From Auanema rhodensis (taxonomy: Eukaryota > Nematoda > Chromadorea > Rhabditida > Rhabditidae): 64,000 nucleotides of DNA. Position numbers and translations under genes: made by a program. Shown here piece after piece: positions 27,901-40,293 of this stretch. Where the stretch lies: NCBI GenBank assembly GCA_964057225.1, contig OZ059895.1, forward strand, positions 22,020,688-22,084,687. The letters are read 5' to 3'. Under the pieces are notes generated by a model, which had not been told where the DNA came from, did not search any database, and saw only the letters and a list, made by a program, of their open reading frames with translations. The first letter of the stretch is position 1. The number at the start of each line of letters is the position of its first letter.

Positions 27901-29914
27901 TGAAATTTACGTGAACTTTAATTTTTGCTAATTAAGTGTACACATGCTGTGCGCTTGGTATGTAACTCTCTTCACGTGAAAGATAAAGAGATGCGGTTTC
28001 CAAAATTAGATTCCCCATGTCCATATTAGTCTAAAAACAAATTTTTATTGATATTGGTGCATGGTAACCATGACTTTAAAATTTACGTGAACTTTAATTT
28101 ATGCTAATTAAGTGTACACATGATGTGCACTTGGTATGTAACTCGCTTCACGTCAAAGATAAAGAAATGCGGTTTTCAAAATTAGATTCCCCATGTCCAT
28201 GTTAGTCTAAAAACAAATTTCTATTAATATTGGTGCATGGTAACTATGACTTTGAAATTTACGTGAACTTTAATTTATGCTAATTAAGTGTACACATGAT
28301 GTGCACTTGGTATGTAACTCGCTTCAAGTGAAAGATAAAGAGATGCGCTTTTCAAAATTAGATTTCGCATGTCCATATTAGTCTAAAAACAAATTTTTAT
28401 TGATATTGGTGCATGGTAACCATGACTTTGAAATTTACGTGAACTTTAATTTATGCTAATTAAGTGTACACATGATGTGCACTTGGTATGTAACTCGCTT
28501 CACGTCAAAGATAAAAAGATGAGGTTTTCAAAATTAGATTCCCCATGTCCATATTAGTCTAAAAACAAATTTTTATTAATATTGGTGCATGGTAACCATG
28601 ACTTTGAAATTTACGTGAACTTTAATTTATGCTAATTAAGTGTACACATGATGTGCACTTGGTAAGTAACTCGCTTCACGTCAAAGATAAAAAGATGAGG
28701 TTTTCAAAATTAGATTCCCCATGTCCATATTAGTCTAAAAACAAATTTTTATTAATATTGGTGCATGGTAACCATGACTTTAAAACTTACGTGAACTTCA
28801 ATTTATGCTAATTAAGTGTACACATGATGTGCACTTGGTAAGTAACTCGCTTCACGTCAAAGATAAAGAGATGCGGTTTTCAAAATTAGATTCCCCATGT
28901 CCATATTAGTCTAAAAACAATTTTTTATCAATATTGGTGCATGGTAACCATGACTTTGAAATTTACGTGAACTTTAATTTTTGCTAATTAAGTGTACACA
29001 TGCTGTGCGCTTGGTATGTAACTCTCTTCACGTGAAAGATAAAGAGATGCGGTTTCCAAAATTAGATTCCCCATGTCCATATTAGTCTAAAAACAAATTT
29101 TTATTGATATTGGTGCATGGTAACCATGACTTTAAAATTTACGTGAACTTTAATTTATGCTAATTAAGTGTACACATGATGTGCACTTGGTATGTAACTC
29201 GCTTCACGTCAAAGATAAAGAAATGCGGTTTTCAAAATTAGATTCCCCATGTCCATGTTAGTCTAAAAACAAATTTCTATTAATATTGGTGCATGGTAAC
29301 TATGACTTTGAAATTTACGTGAACTTTAATTTATGCTAATTAAGTGTACACATGATGTGCACTTGGTATGTAACTCGCTTCAAGTGAAAGATAAAGAGAT
29401 GCGCTTTTCAAAATTAGATTTCGCATGTCCATATTAGTCTAAAAACAAATTTTTATTGATATTGGTGCATGGTAACCATGACTTTAAAATTTACGTGAAC
29501 TTTAATTTATGCTAATTAAGTGTACACATGATGTGCACTTGGTATGTAACTCGCTTCACGTCAAAGATAAAGAGATGCGGTTTTCAAAATTAGATTCCCC
29601 ATGTCCATATTAGTCTAAAAACAAATTTTTATTAATATTGGTGCATGGTAACCATGACTTTGAAATTAACGTGAACTTTAATTTATGCTAATTAAGTGTA
29701 CACATGATGTGCACTTGGTATGTAACTCGCTTCACGTCAAAGATAAAAAGATGAGGTTTTCAAAATTAGATTCCCCATGTCCATATTAGTCTAAAAACAA
29801 ATTTTTATTAATATTGGTGCATGGTAACCATGACTTTGAAATTTACGTGAACTTTAATTTATGCTAATTAAGTGTACACATGATGTGCGCTTGGTATGTA
29901 ACTCGCTTCACGTG
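24989..29914 (+). repeat. Composite HOR, copy I (28 monomers, 4926 bp)
   Basis: Opens with the anchor monomer (CCTCATGTCC, GGCAACC, CACTCAAAG). Monomers 1-7 (24989-26219) match copy II 29915-31145. Monomers 10-20 (26572-28506) match 31850-33784 at an offset of 5278. The last three (29387-29914) match 34489-35016 at 5102. Two stretches do not match: two monomers at 26220-26571 against four in copy II, and five at 28507-29386 against four. Small differences include AACGTTAATTT near 25805 and the triplet TAC for TTT in GGTTACCAAAATT near 25183. Confidence 0.87.
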
Positions 29915-32900
29915 AAAGATAAAGAGATGCGGTTTTCAAAATTAGATTCCTCATGTCCATATTAGTCTAAAAACGAATTTTTATTGATATTGGTGCATGG
30001 CAACCATGACTTTAAAATTTACGTGAACTTTAATTTATGCTAATTAAGTGTACACATGATGTGCACTTGGTATGTAACTCGCTTCACTCAAAGATAAAGA
30101 GATGCGGTTTTCAAAATTAGATTCCCCATGTCCATATTAGTCTAAAAACAAATTTTTATTAATATTGGTGCATGGTAACTATGACTTTGAAATTTACGTG
30201 AACTTTAATTTATGCTAATTAAGTGTACACATGATGTGCACTTGGTATGTAACTCGCTTCAAGTGAAAGATAAAGAGATGCGCTTTTCAAAATTAGATTT
30301 CGCATGTCCATATTAGTCTAAAAACAAATTTTTATTGATATTGGTGCATGGTAACCATGACTTTAAAATTTACGTGAACTTTAATTTATGCTAATTAAGT
30401 GTACACATGATGTGCACTTGGTATGTAACTCGCTTCACGTCAAAGATAAAGAGATGCGGTTTTGAAAATTAGATTCCCCATGTCCATATTAGTCTAAAAA
30501 CAAATTTTTATTAATATTGGTGCATGGTAACCATGACTTTGAAATTTACGTGAACTTTAATTTATGCTAATTAAGTGTACACATGATGTGCACTTGGTAA
30601 GTAACTCGCTTCACGTCAAAGATAAAGAGATGCGGTTTTGAAAATTAGATTCCCCATGTCCATATTAGTCTAAAAACAAATTTTTATTAATATTGGTGCA
30701 TGGTAACCATGACTTTGAAATTTACGTGAACTTTAATTTATGCTAATTAAGTGTACACATGATGTGCACTTGGTAAGTAACTCGCTTCACGTCAAAGATA
30801 AAGAGATGCGGTTTTCAAAATTAGATTCCCCATGTCCATGTTAGTCTAAAAACAATTTTTTATCAATATTGGTGCATGGTAACTATGACTTTGAAATTTA
30901 CGTGAACTTTAATTTATGCTAATTAAGTGTACACATGATGTGCACTTGGTATGTAACTCGCTTCAAGTGAAAGATAAAGAGATGCGCTTTTCAAAATTAG
31001 ATTTCGCATGTCCATATTAGTCTAAAAACAAATTTTTATTGATATTGGTGCATGGTAACCATGACTTTAAAATTTACGTGAACTTTAATTTATGCTAATT
31101 AAGTGTACACATGATGTGCACTTGGTAAGTAACTCGCTTCACGTCAAAGATAAAGAGATGCGGTTTTCAAAATTAGATTCCCCATGTCCATGTTAGTCTA
31201 AAAACAATTTTTTATCAATATTGGTGCATGGTAACTATGACTTTGAAATTTACGTGAACTTTAATTTATGCTAATTAAGTGTACACATGATGTGCACTTG
31301 GTAAGTAACTCGCTTCACGTCAAAGATAAAGAGATGCGGTTTTCAAAATTAGATTTTCCATGTCCATGTTAGTCTAAAAACAAATTTTTATCAATATTGG
31401 TGCATGGTAACCATGACTTTGAAATTTACGTGAACTTTAATTTATGCTAATTAAGTGTACACATGATGTGCACTTGGTAAGTAACTCGCTTCACGTCAAA
31501 GATAAAGAGATGCGGTTTTCAAAATTAGATTCCCCATGTCCATGTTAGTCTAAAAACAATTTTTTATCAATATTGGTGCATGGTAACTATGACTTTGAAA
31601 TTTACGTGAACTTTAATTTATGCTAATTAAGTGTACACATGATGTGCACTTGGTAAGTAACTCGCTTCACGTCAAAGATAAAGAGATGCGGTTTTCAAAA
31701 TTAGATTCCCCATGTCCATGTTAGTCTAAAAACAATTTTTTATCAATATTGGTGCATGGTAACTATGACTTTGAAATTTACGTGAACTTTAATTTATGCT
31801 AATTAAGTGTACAAATGACGTGCGCTTGGTATGTAACTCGCTTCACGTGAAAGATAAAGAGATGCGGTTTCCAAAATTAGATTCCCCATGTCCATATTAG
31901 TCTAAAAACAAATTTTTATTGATATTGGTGCATGGCAACCATGACTTTAAAATTTACGTGAACTTTAATTTATGCTAATTAAGTGTACACATGATGTGCA
32001 CTTGGTATGTAACTCGCTTCACTCAAAGATAAAGAGATGCGGTTTTCAAAATTAGATTCCCCATGTCCATATTAGTCTAAAAACAAATTTTTATTGATAT
32101 TGGTGCATGGTAACCATGACTTTAAAATTTACGTGAACTTTAATTTATGCTAATTAAGTGTACACATGATGTGCACTTGGTATGTAACTCGCTTCACGTC
32201 AAAGATAAAGAGATGCGGTTTTCAAAATTAGATTCCCCATGTCCATATTAGTCTAAAAACAAATTTTTATGAATATTGGTGCATGGTAACCATGACTTTG
32301 AAATTTACGTGAACTTTAATATATGCTAATTAAGTGTACACATGATGTGCACTTGGTATGTAACTCGCTTCACGTCAAAGATAAAGAGATGCGGTTTTGA
32401 AAATTAGATTCCCCATGTCCATATTAGTCTAAAAACAAATTTTTATTAATATTGGTGCATGGTAACCATGACTTTGAAATTTACGTGAACTTTAATTTAT
32501 GCTAATTAAGTGTACACATGATGTGCACTTGGTAAGTAACTCGCTTCACGTCAAAGATAAAGAGATGCGGTTTTCAAACTTAGATTCCCCATGTCCATAT
32601 TAGTCTAAAAACAATTTTTTATCAATATTGGTGCATGGTAACCATGACTTTGAAATTTACGTGAACTTTAATTTTTGCTAATTAAGTGTACACATGCTGT
32701 GCGCTTGGTATGTAACTCTCTTCACGTGAAAGATAAAGAGATGCGGTTTTCAAAATTAGATTCCTCATGTCCATATTAGTCTAAAAACGAATTTTTATTG
32801 ATATTGGTGCATGGTAACCATGACTTTAAAATTTACGTGAACTTTAATTTATGCTAATTAAGTGTACACATGATGTGCACTTGGTATGTAACTTGCTTCA

Positions 32901-35016
32901 CGTCAAAGATAAAGAGATGCGGTTTTCAAAATTAGATTCCCCATGTCCATTTTAGTCTAAAAACGAATTTTTATTGATATTGGTGGATGGTAACCATGAC
33001 TTTAAAACTTACGTGAACTTCAATTTATGCTAATTAAGTGTACACATGATGTGCACTTGGTAAGTAACTCGCTTCACGTCAAAGATAAAGAGATGCGGTT
33101 TTCAAAATTAGATTCCCCATGTCCATATTAGTCTAAAAACAATTTTTTATCAATATTGGTGCATGGTAACCATGACTTTGAAATTTACGTGAACTTTAAT
33201 TTTTGCTAATTAAGTGTACACATGCTGTGCGCTTGGTATGTAACTCTCTTCACGTGAAAGATAAAGAGATGCGGTTTCCAAAATTAGATTCCCCATGTCC
33301 ATATTAGTCTAAAAACAAATTTTTATTGATATTGGTGCATGGTAACCATGACTTTAAAATTTACGTGAACTTTAATTTATGCTAATTAAGTGTACACATG
33401 ATGTGCACTTGGTATGTAACTCGCTTCACGTCAAAGATAAAGAAATGCGGTTTTCAAAATTAGATTCCCCATGTCCATGTTAGTCTAAAAACAAATTTCT
33501 ATTAATATTGGTGCATGGTAACTATGACTTTGAAATTTACGTGAACTTTAATTTATGCTAATTAAGTGTACACATGATGTGCACTTGGTATGTAACTCGC
33601 TTCAAGTGAAAGATAAAGAGATGCGCTTTTCAAAATTAGATTTCGCATGTCCATATTAGTCTAAAAACAAATTTTTATTGATATTGGTGCATGGTAACCA
33701 TGACTTTAAAATTTACGTGAACTTTAATTTATGCTAATTAAGTGTACACATGATGTGCACTTGGTATGTAACTCGCTTCACGTCAAAGATAAAGAGATGC
33801 GGTTTTCAAAATTAGATTCCCCATGTCCATTTTAGTCTAAAAACGAATTTTTATTGATATTGGTGGATGGTAACCATGACTTTAAAACTTACGTGAACTT
33901 CAATTTATGCTAATTAAGTGTACACATGATGTGCACTTGGTAAGTAACTCGCTTCACGTCAAAGATAAAGAGATGCGGTTTTCAAAATTAGATTCCCCAT
34001 GTCCATATTAGTCTAAAAACAAATTTTTATTAATATTGGTGCATGGTAACCATGACTTTGAAATTTACGTGAACTTTAATTTTTGCTAATTAAGTGTACA
34101 CATGATGTGCACTTGGTAAGTAACTCTCTTCACGTCAAAGATAAAGAGATGCGGTTTTGAAAATTAGATTCCCCATGTCCATATTAGTCTAAAAACAAAT
34201 TTTTATTAATATTGGTGCATGGTAACCATGACTTTGAAATTTACGTGAACTTTAATTTATGCTAATTAAGTGTACACATGATGTGCACTTGGTAAGTAAC
34301 TCGCTTCACGTCAAAGATAAAGAGATGCGGTTTTCAAAATTAGATTCCCCATGTCCATGTTAGTCTAAAAACAATTTTTTATCAATATTGGTGCATGGTA
34401 ACTATGACTTTGAAATTTACGTGAACTTTAATTTATGCTAATTAAGTGTACACATGATGTGCACTTGGTATGTAACTCGCTTCAAGTGAAAGATAAAGAG
34501 ATGCGCTTTTCAAAATTAGATTTCGCATGTCCATATTAGTCTAAAAACAAATTTTTATTGATATTGGTGCATGGTAACCATGACTTTAAAATTTACGTGA
34601 ACTTTAATTTATGCTAATTAAGTGTACACATGATGTGCACTTGGTATGTAACTCGCTTCACGTCAAAGATAAAGAGATGCGGTTTTCAAAATTAGATTCC
34701 CCATGTCCATATTAGTCTAAAAACAAATTTTTATTAATATTGGTGCATGGTAACCATGACTTTGAAATTTACGTGAACTTTAATTTATGCTAATTAAGTG
34801 TACACATGATGTGCACTTGGTATGTAACTCGCTTCACGTCAAAGATAAAAAGATGAGGTTTTCAAAATTAGATTCCCCATGTCCATATTAGTCTAAAAAC
34901 AAATTTTTATTAATATTGGTGCATGGTAACCATGACTTTGAAATTTACGTGAACTTTAATTTATGCTAATTAAGTGTACACATGATGTGCGCTTGGTATG
35001 TAACTCGCTTCACGTG
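29915..35016 (+). repeat. Composite HOR, copy II (29 monomers, 5102 bp)
   Basis: Same variant order as copy I in three blocks of 7, 11 and 3 monomers, separated by two replaced stretches, 31146-31849 and 33785-34488. Copy-specific changes include AAATTAACGTG near 29668, AATATATGC near 32320 and TTCAAACTTAG near 32577. Deleted junctions (CACTCAAAG) occur before 30090 and 32025, the same places as in copy I (25164 and 26747). Confidence 0.87.
31146..31849 (+). repeat. Locally homogenised run of four similar monomers
   Basis: Starts 31146, 31322, 31498, 31674. Each has CATGTTAGTC, TTTTATCAAT and the CACGTC end; three have GTAACTATG and ACAATTTTTT. Three end in GGTAAGTAAC, the fourth in ACAAATGACGTGCGC. 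Monomer 31322 differs by AGATTTTCCATG and normal GTAACCATG. The like monomer 30794 sits just upstream, one GCGCTTTT unit away. This replaces two monomers of copy I and is the best example here of single-monomer amplification. Confidence 0.83.
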
Positions 35017-38000
35017 AAAGATAAAGAGATGCGGTTTTCAAAATTAGATTCCTCATGTCCATATTAGTCTAAAAACGAATTTTTATTGATATTGGTGCAT
35101 GGCAACCATGACTTTAAAATTTACGTGAACTTTAATTTATGCTAATTAAGTGTACACATGATGTGCACTTGGTATGTAACTCGCTTCACTCAAAGATAAA
35201 GAGATGCGGTTTTCAAAATTAGATTCCCCATGTCCATATTAGTCTAAAAACAAATTTTTATTAATATTGGTGCATGGTAACTATGACTTTGAAATTTACG
35301 TGAACTTTAATTTATGCTAATTAAGTGTACACATGATGTGCACTTGGTATGTAACTCGCTTCAAGTGAAAGATAAAGAGATGCGCTTTTCAAAATTAGAT
35401 TTCGCATGTCCATATTAGTCTAAAAACAAATTTTTATTGATATTGGTGCATGGTAACCATGACTTTAAAATTTACGTGAACTTTAATTTATGCTAATTAA
35501 GTGTACACATGATGTGCACTTGGTATGTAACTCGCTTCACGTCAAAGATAAAGAGATGCGGTTTTGAAAATTAGATTCCCCATGTCCATATTAGTCTAAA
35601 AACAAATTTTTATTAATATTGGTGCATGGTAACCATGACTTTGAAATTTACGTGAACTTTAATTTATGCTAATTAAGTGTACACATGATGTGCACTTGGT
35701 AAGTAACTCGCTTCACGTCAAAGATAAAGAGATGCGGTTTTGAAAATTAGATTCCCCATGTCCATATTAGTCTAAAAACAAATTTTTATTAATATTGGTG
35801 CATGGTAACCATGACTTTGAAATTTACGTGAACTTTAATTTATGCTAATTAAGTGTACACATGATGTGCACTTGGTAAGTAACTCGCTTCACGTCAAAGA
35901 TAAAGAGATGCGGTTTTCAAAATTAGATTCCCCATGTCCATGTTAGTCTAAAAACAATTTTTTATCAATATTGGTGCATGGTAACTATGACTTTGAAATT
36001 TACGTGAACTTTAATTTATGCTAATTAAGTGTACACATGATGTGCACTTGGTATGTAACTCGCTTCAAGTGAAAGATAAAGAGATGCGCTTTTCAAAATT
36101 AGATTTCGCATGTCCATATTAGTCTAAAAACAAATTTTTATTGATATTGGTGCATGGTAACCATGACTTTAAAATTTACGTGAACTTTAATTTATGCTAA
36201 TTAAGTGTACACATGATGTGCACTTGGTATGTAACTCGCTTCACGTCAAAGATAAAGAGATGCGGTTTTCAAAATTAGATTCCCCATGTCCATATTAGTC
36301 TAAAAACAAATTTTTATTAATATTGGTGCATGGTAACCATGACTTTGAAATTTACGTGAACTTTAATTTATGCTAATTAAGTGTACACATGATGTGCACT
36401 TGGTATGTAACTCGCTTCACGTCAAAGATAAAAAGATGAGGTTTTCAAAATTAGATTCCCCATGTCCATATTAGTCTAAAAACAAATTTTTATTAATATT
36501 GGTGCATGGTAACCATGACTTTGAAATTTACGTGAACTTTAATTTATGCTAATTAAGTGTACACATGATGTGCGCTTGGTATGTAACTCGCTTCACGTGA
36601 AAGATAAAGAGATGCGGTTTCCAAAATTAGATTCCCCATGTCCATATTAGTCTAAAAACAAATTTTTATTGATATTGGTGCATGGCAACCATGACTTTAA
36701 AATTTACGTGAACTTTAATTTATGCTAATTAAGTGTACACATGATGTGCACTTGGTATGTAACTCGCTTCACTCAAAGATAAAGAGATGCGGTTTTCAAA
36801 ATTAGATTCCCCATGTCCATATTAGTCTAAAAACAAATTTTTATTGATATTGGTGCATGGTAACCATGACTTTAAAATTTACGTGAACTTTAATTTATGC
36901 TAATTAAGTGTACACATGATGTGCACTTGGTATGTAACTCGCTTCACGTCAAAGATAAAGAGATGCGGTTTTCAAAATTAGATTCCCCATGTCCATATTA
37001 GTCTAAAAACAAATTTTTATGAATATTGGTGCATGGTAACCATGACTTTGAAATTTACGTGAACTTTAATTTATGCTAATTAAGTGTACACATGATGTGC
37101 ACTTGGTATGTAACTCGCTTCACGTCAAAGATAAAGAGATGCGGTTTTGAAAATTAGATTCCCCATGTCCATATTAGTCTAAAAACAAATTTTTATTAAT
37201 ATTGGTGCATGGTAACCATGACTTTGAAATTTACGTGAACTTTAATTTATGCTAATTAAGTGTACACATGATGTGCACTTGGTATGTAACTCTCTTCACG
37301 TGAAAGATAAAGAGATGCGGTTTCCAAAATTAGATTCCCCATGTCCATATTAGTCTAAAAACAAATTTTTATTGATATTGGTGCATGGTAACCATGACTT
37401 TAAAATTTACGTGAACTTTAATTTATGCTAATTAAGTGTACACATGATGTGCACTTGGTATGTAACTCGCTTCACGTGAAAGATAAAGAGATGCGGTTTC
37501 CAAAATTAGATTCCCCATGTCCATATTAGTCTAAAAACAAATTTTTATTGATATTGGTGCATGGCAACCATGACTTTAAAATTTACGTGAACTTTAATTT
37601 ATGCTAATTAAGTGTACACATGATGTGCACTTGGTATGTAACTCGCTTCACTCAAAGATAAAGAGATGCGGTTTTCAAAATTAGATTCCCCATGTCCATA
37701 TTAGTCTAAAAACAAATTTTTATTGATATTGGTGCATGGTAACCATGACTTTAAAATTTACGTGAACTTTAATTTATGCTAATTAAGTGTACACATGATG
37801 TGCACTTGGTATGTAACTCGCTTCACGTCAAAGATAAAGAGATGCGGTTTTCAAAATTAGATTCCCCATGTCCATATTAGTCTAAAAACAAATTTTTATG
37901 AATATTGGTGCATGGTAACCATGACTTTGAAATTTACGTGAACTTTAATTTATGCTAATTAAGTGTACACATGATGTGCACTTGGTATGTAACTCGCTTC

Positions 38001-39237
38001 ACGTCAAAGATAAAGAGATGCGGTTTTGAAAATTAGATTCCCCATGTCCATATTAGTCTAAAAACAAATTTTTATTAATATTGGTGCATGGTAACCATGA
38101 CTTTGAAATTTACGTGAACTTTAATTTATGCTAATTAAGTGTACACATGATGTGCACTTGGTATGTAACTCTCTTCACGTGAAAGATAAAGAGATGCGGT
38201 TTCCAAAATTAGATTCCCCATGTCCATATTAGTCTAAAAACAAATTTTTATTGATATTGGTGCATGGTAACCATGACTTTAAAATTTACGTGAACTTTAA
38301 TTTATGCTAATTAAGTGTACACATGATGTGCACTTGGTATGTAACTCGCTTCACGTCAAAGATAAAGAAATGCGGTTTTCAAAATTAGATTCCCCATGTC
38401 CATCTTAGTCTAAAAACAAATTTCTATTAATATTGGTGCATGGTAACTATGACTTTGAAATTTACGTGAACTTTAATTTATGCTAATTAAGTGTACACAT
38501 GATGTGCACTTGGTATGTAACTCGCTTCAAGTGAAAGATAAAGAGATGCGCTTTTCAAAATTAGATTTCGCATGTCCATATTAGTCTAAAAACAAATTTT
38601 TATTGATATTGGTGCATGGTAACCATGACTTTAAAATTTACGTGAACTTTAATTTATGCTAATTAAGTGTACACATGATGTGCACTTGGTATGTAACTCG
38701 CTTCACGTCAAAGATAAAGAGATGCGGTTTTCAAAATTAGATTCCCCATGTCCATATTAGTCTAAAAACAAATTTTTATTAATATTGGTGCATGGCAACC
38801 ATGACTTTAAAATTTACGTGAACTTTAATTTATGCTAATTAAGTGTACACATGATGTGCACTTGGTATGTAACTCGCTTCACGTCAAAGATAAAGAGATG
38901 CGGTTTTCAAAATTAGATTCCCCATGTCCATATTAGTCTAAAAACAATTTTTTATCAATATTGGTGCATGGTAACCATGACTTTGAAATTTACGTGAACT
39001 TTAATTTATGCTAATTAAGTGTACACATGATGTGCGCTCGGTATGTAACTCTCTTCACGTGAAAGATAAAGAGATGCGGTTTTCAAAATTAGATTCCTCA
39101 TGTCCATATTAGTCTGAAAACGAATTTTTATTGATATTAATGCATGGTAACCATGACTTTAAAATTTACGTGAACTTTAATTTATGCTAATTAAGTGTAC
39201 ACATGATATGCACTTGGTATGTAACTCGCTTCACGTC
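35017..39237 (+). repeat. Composite HOR, partial copy III
   Basis: Opens with the anchor monomer. Monomers 35017-37302 match copy I 24989-27274 at a constant offset of 10028 bp, including both deleted junctions (next monomers 35192 and 36775). The four monomers equivalent to 27275-27978 are then missing, a five-monomer duplication follows, and 38358 and 38534 correspond to 28155 and 28331. The tail (38710-39237) is reshuffled and grades into flank C. Confidence 0.84.
36600..38357 (+). repeat. Tandem five-monomer duplication (2 x 879 bp)
   Basis: Copy 1 is 36600-37478 and copy 2 is 37479-38357. Order: GGTTTCCAAAATT with GGCAACC and CACTCAAAG; TTTAAAA type; TTATGAATATT; GTTTTGAAAATT ending CTCTCTTCACG; GGTTTCCAAAATT with GGTAACC. 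Each copy contains one deleted junction, giving 879 rather than 880 bp. The last monomers differ at their end: CACGTG in copy 1 and CACGTC in copy 2. Confidence 0.9.
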
Positions 39238-40293
39238 AAAGATAAAGAGATGCGGTTTTCAAAATTAGATTCCCCATGTCCATTTTAGTCTAAAAACGAA
39301 TTTTTATTGATATTGGTGGATGGTAACCATGACTTTAAAACTTACGTGAACTTTAATTTATGCTAATTAAGTGTACACATGATGTGCACTTGGTATGTAA
39401 CTCGCTTCACGTGAAAGATGAAGAGATGCGGTTTTCAAAATTAGATTCCCCATGTCCATATTAGTCTAAAAACAAATTTTTATTAATATTGGTGCATGAT
39501 AAGCATGACTTTGAAATTTACGTGAACTTTAATTTATGCTAATTAAGTGTACACATGATGTGCACTTGGTATGTAACTCGCTTCACGTGAAAGATAAAGA
39601 GATGCGGTTTTCCAAATTAGATTTCGCATGTCCATATTAGTCTAAAAACAAATTTTTATTGATATTGGTGCATGGTAACCATGACTTTGAAATTTACGTG
39701 AACTTTAATTTATGCTAATTAAGTGTACACATGATATGCACTTGGTATGTAACTCGCTTCACGTCAAAGATAAAGAGATGCGGTTTTCAAAATTAGATTC
39801 CCCATGTCCATTTTAGTCTAAAAACGAATTTTTATTGATATTGGTGGATGGTAACCATGACTTTAAAACTTACGTGAACTTTAATTTATGCTAATTAAGT
39901 GTACACATGATGTGCACTTGGTATGTAACTCGCTTCACGTGAAAGATGAAGAGATGCGGTTTTCAAAATTAGATTCCCCATGTCCATATTAGTCTAAAAA
40001 CAAATTTTTATTAATATTGGTGCATGATAACCATGACTTTGAAATTTACGTGAACTTTAATTTATGCTAATTAAGTGTACACATGATGTGCACTTGGTAT
40101 GTAACTCGCTTCACGTGAAAGATAAAAAGATGCGGTTTTCCAAATTAGATTTCGCATGTCCATATTAGTCTAAAAACAAATTTTTATTGATATTGGTGCA
40201 TGGTAACCATGACTTTGAAATTTACGTGAACTTTAATTTATGCTAATTAAGTGTACACATGATGTGCACTTGGTATGTAACTCGCTTCACGTG
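39238..40293 (+). repeat. Tandem three-monomer duplication (2 x 528 bp)
   Basis: Copy 1 is 39238-39765 and copy 2 is 39766-40293. Order: CCATTTTAG with GGTGGATGG and AAAACTTACG; a GATGAAG monomer with GCATGATAA; a T type (TTTTCCAAATTAG). The rare GATATGCAC variant precedes both copies (39205 and 39733). Differences: GATAAGCATG near 39499 against GATAACCATG near 40027, and AAAAAGATG in 40119. It joins central-domain monomers (CCATTTTAG) to flank types (GATGAAG, T), so it marks the B/C transition. Confidence 0.88.

Larger units (their letters stand above)
23230..37829 (+). repeat. Nine CACTCAAAG junctions (one-base deletion class), central domain only
   Basis: In nine places the junction CACGTCAAAG is shortened to CACTCAAAG, removing the G of the CpG at monomer position 174. 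The monomers following these junctions start at 23230, 24637, 25164, 26747, 30090, 32025, 35192, 36775 and 37654. In nearly every case the shortened monomer is a GGCAACC type, so one ancestor is likely. The exception is the copy before 24637, which has GTAACTATG. None occurs outside the central domain. Confidence 0.9.
15663..39237 (+). repeat. Central domain B of private monomer variants
   Basis: Defined by variants I saw only here: GCGCTTTT preceded by CTTCAAGTG, ACAATTTTTTATCAAT, GTAACTATG with GTTAGTC, GGTAAGTAAC, ACATGCTGTGCGC, GTTTTGAAAATT, CTCTCTTCACG and the CACTCAAAG deletion. The end is set just before the CCATTTTAG monomers that run into flank C. I saw no AAATATAAAG monomer and no P or Q monomer inside except where the 24-mer duplication carries flank-A units. 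A lone CTTATTAAG/CACGTG monomer lies at 23406. Edges are gradual over one or two monomers, since neighbouring variants are chimeric. Confidence 0.8.

Noticed and set aside
31146-31849. Assembly error producing the four-monomer run
   Set aside because: Not provable from sequence alone. The monomers differ from each other at several sites, which argues against simple duplication by the assembler, so it is kept as real with caution.
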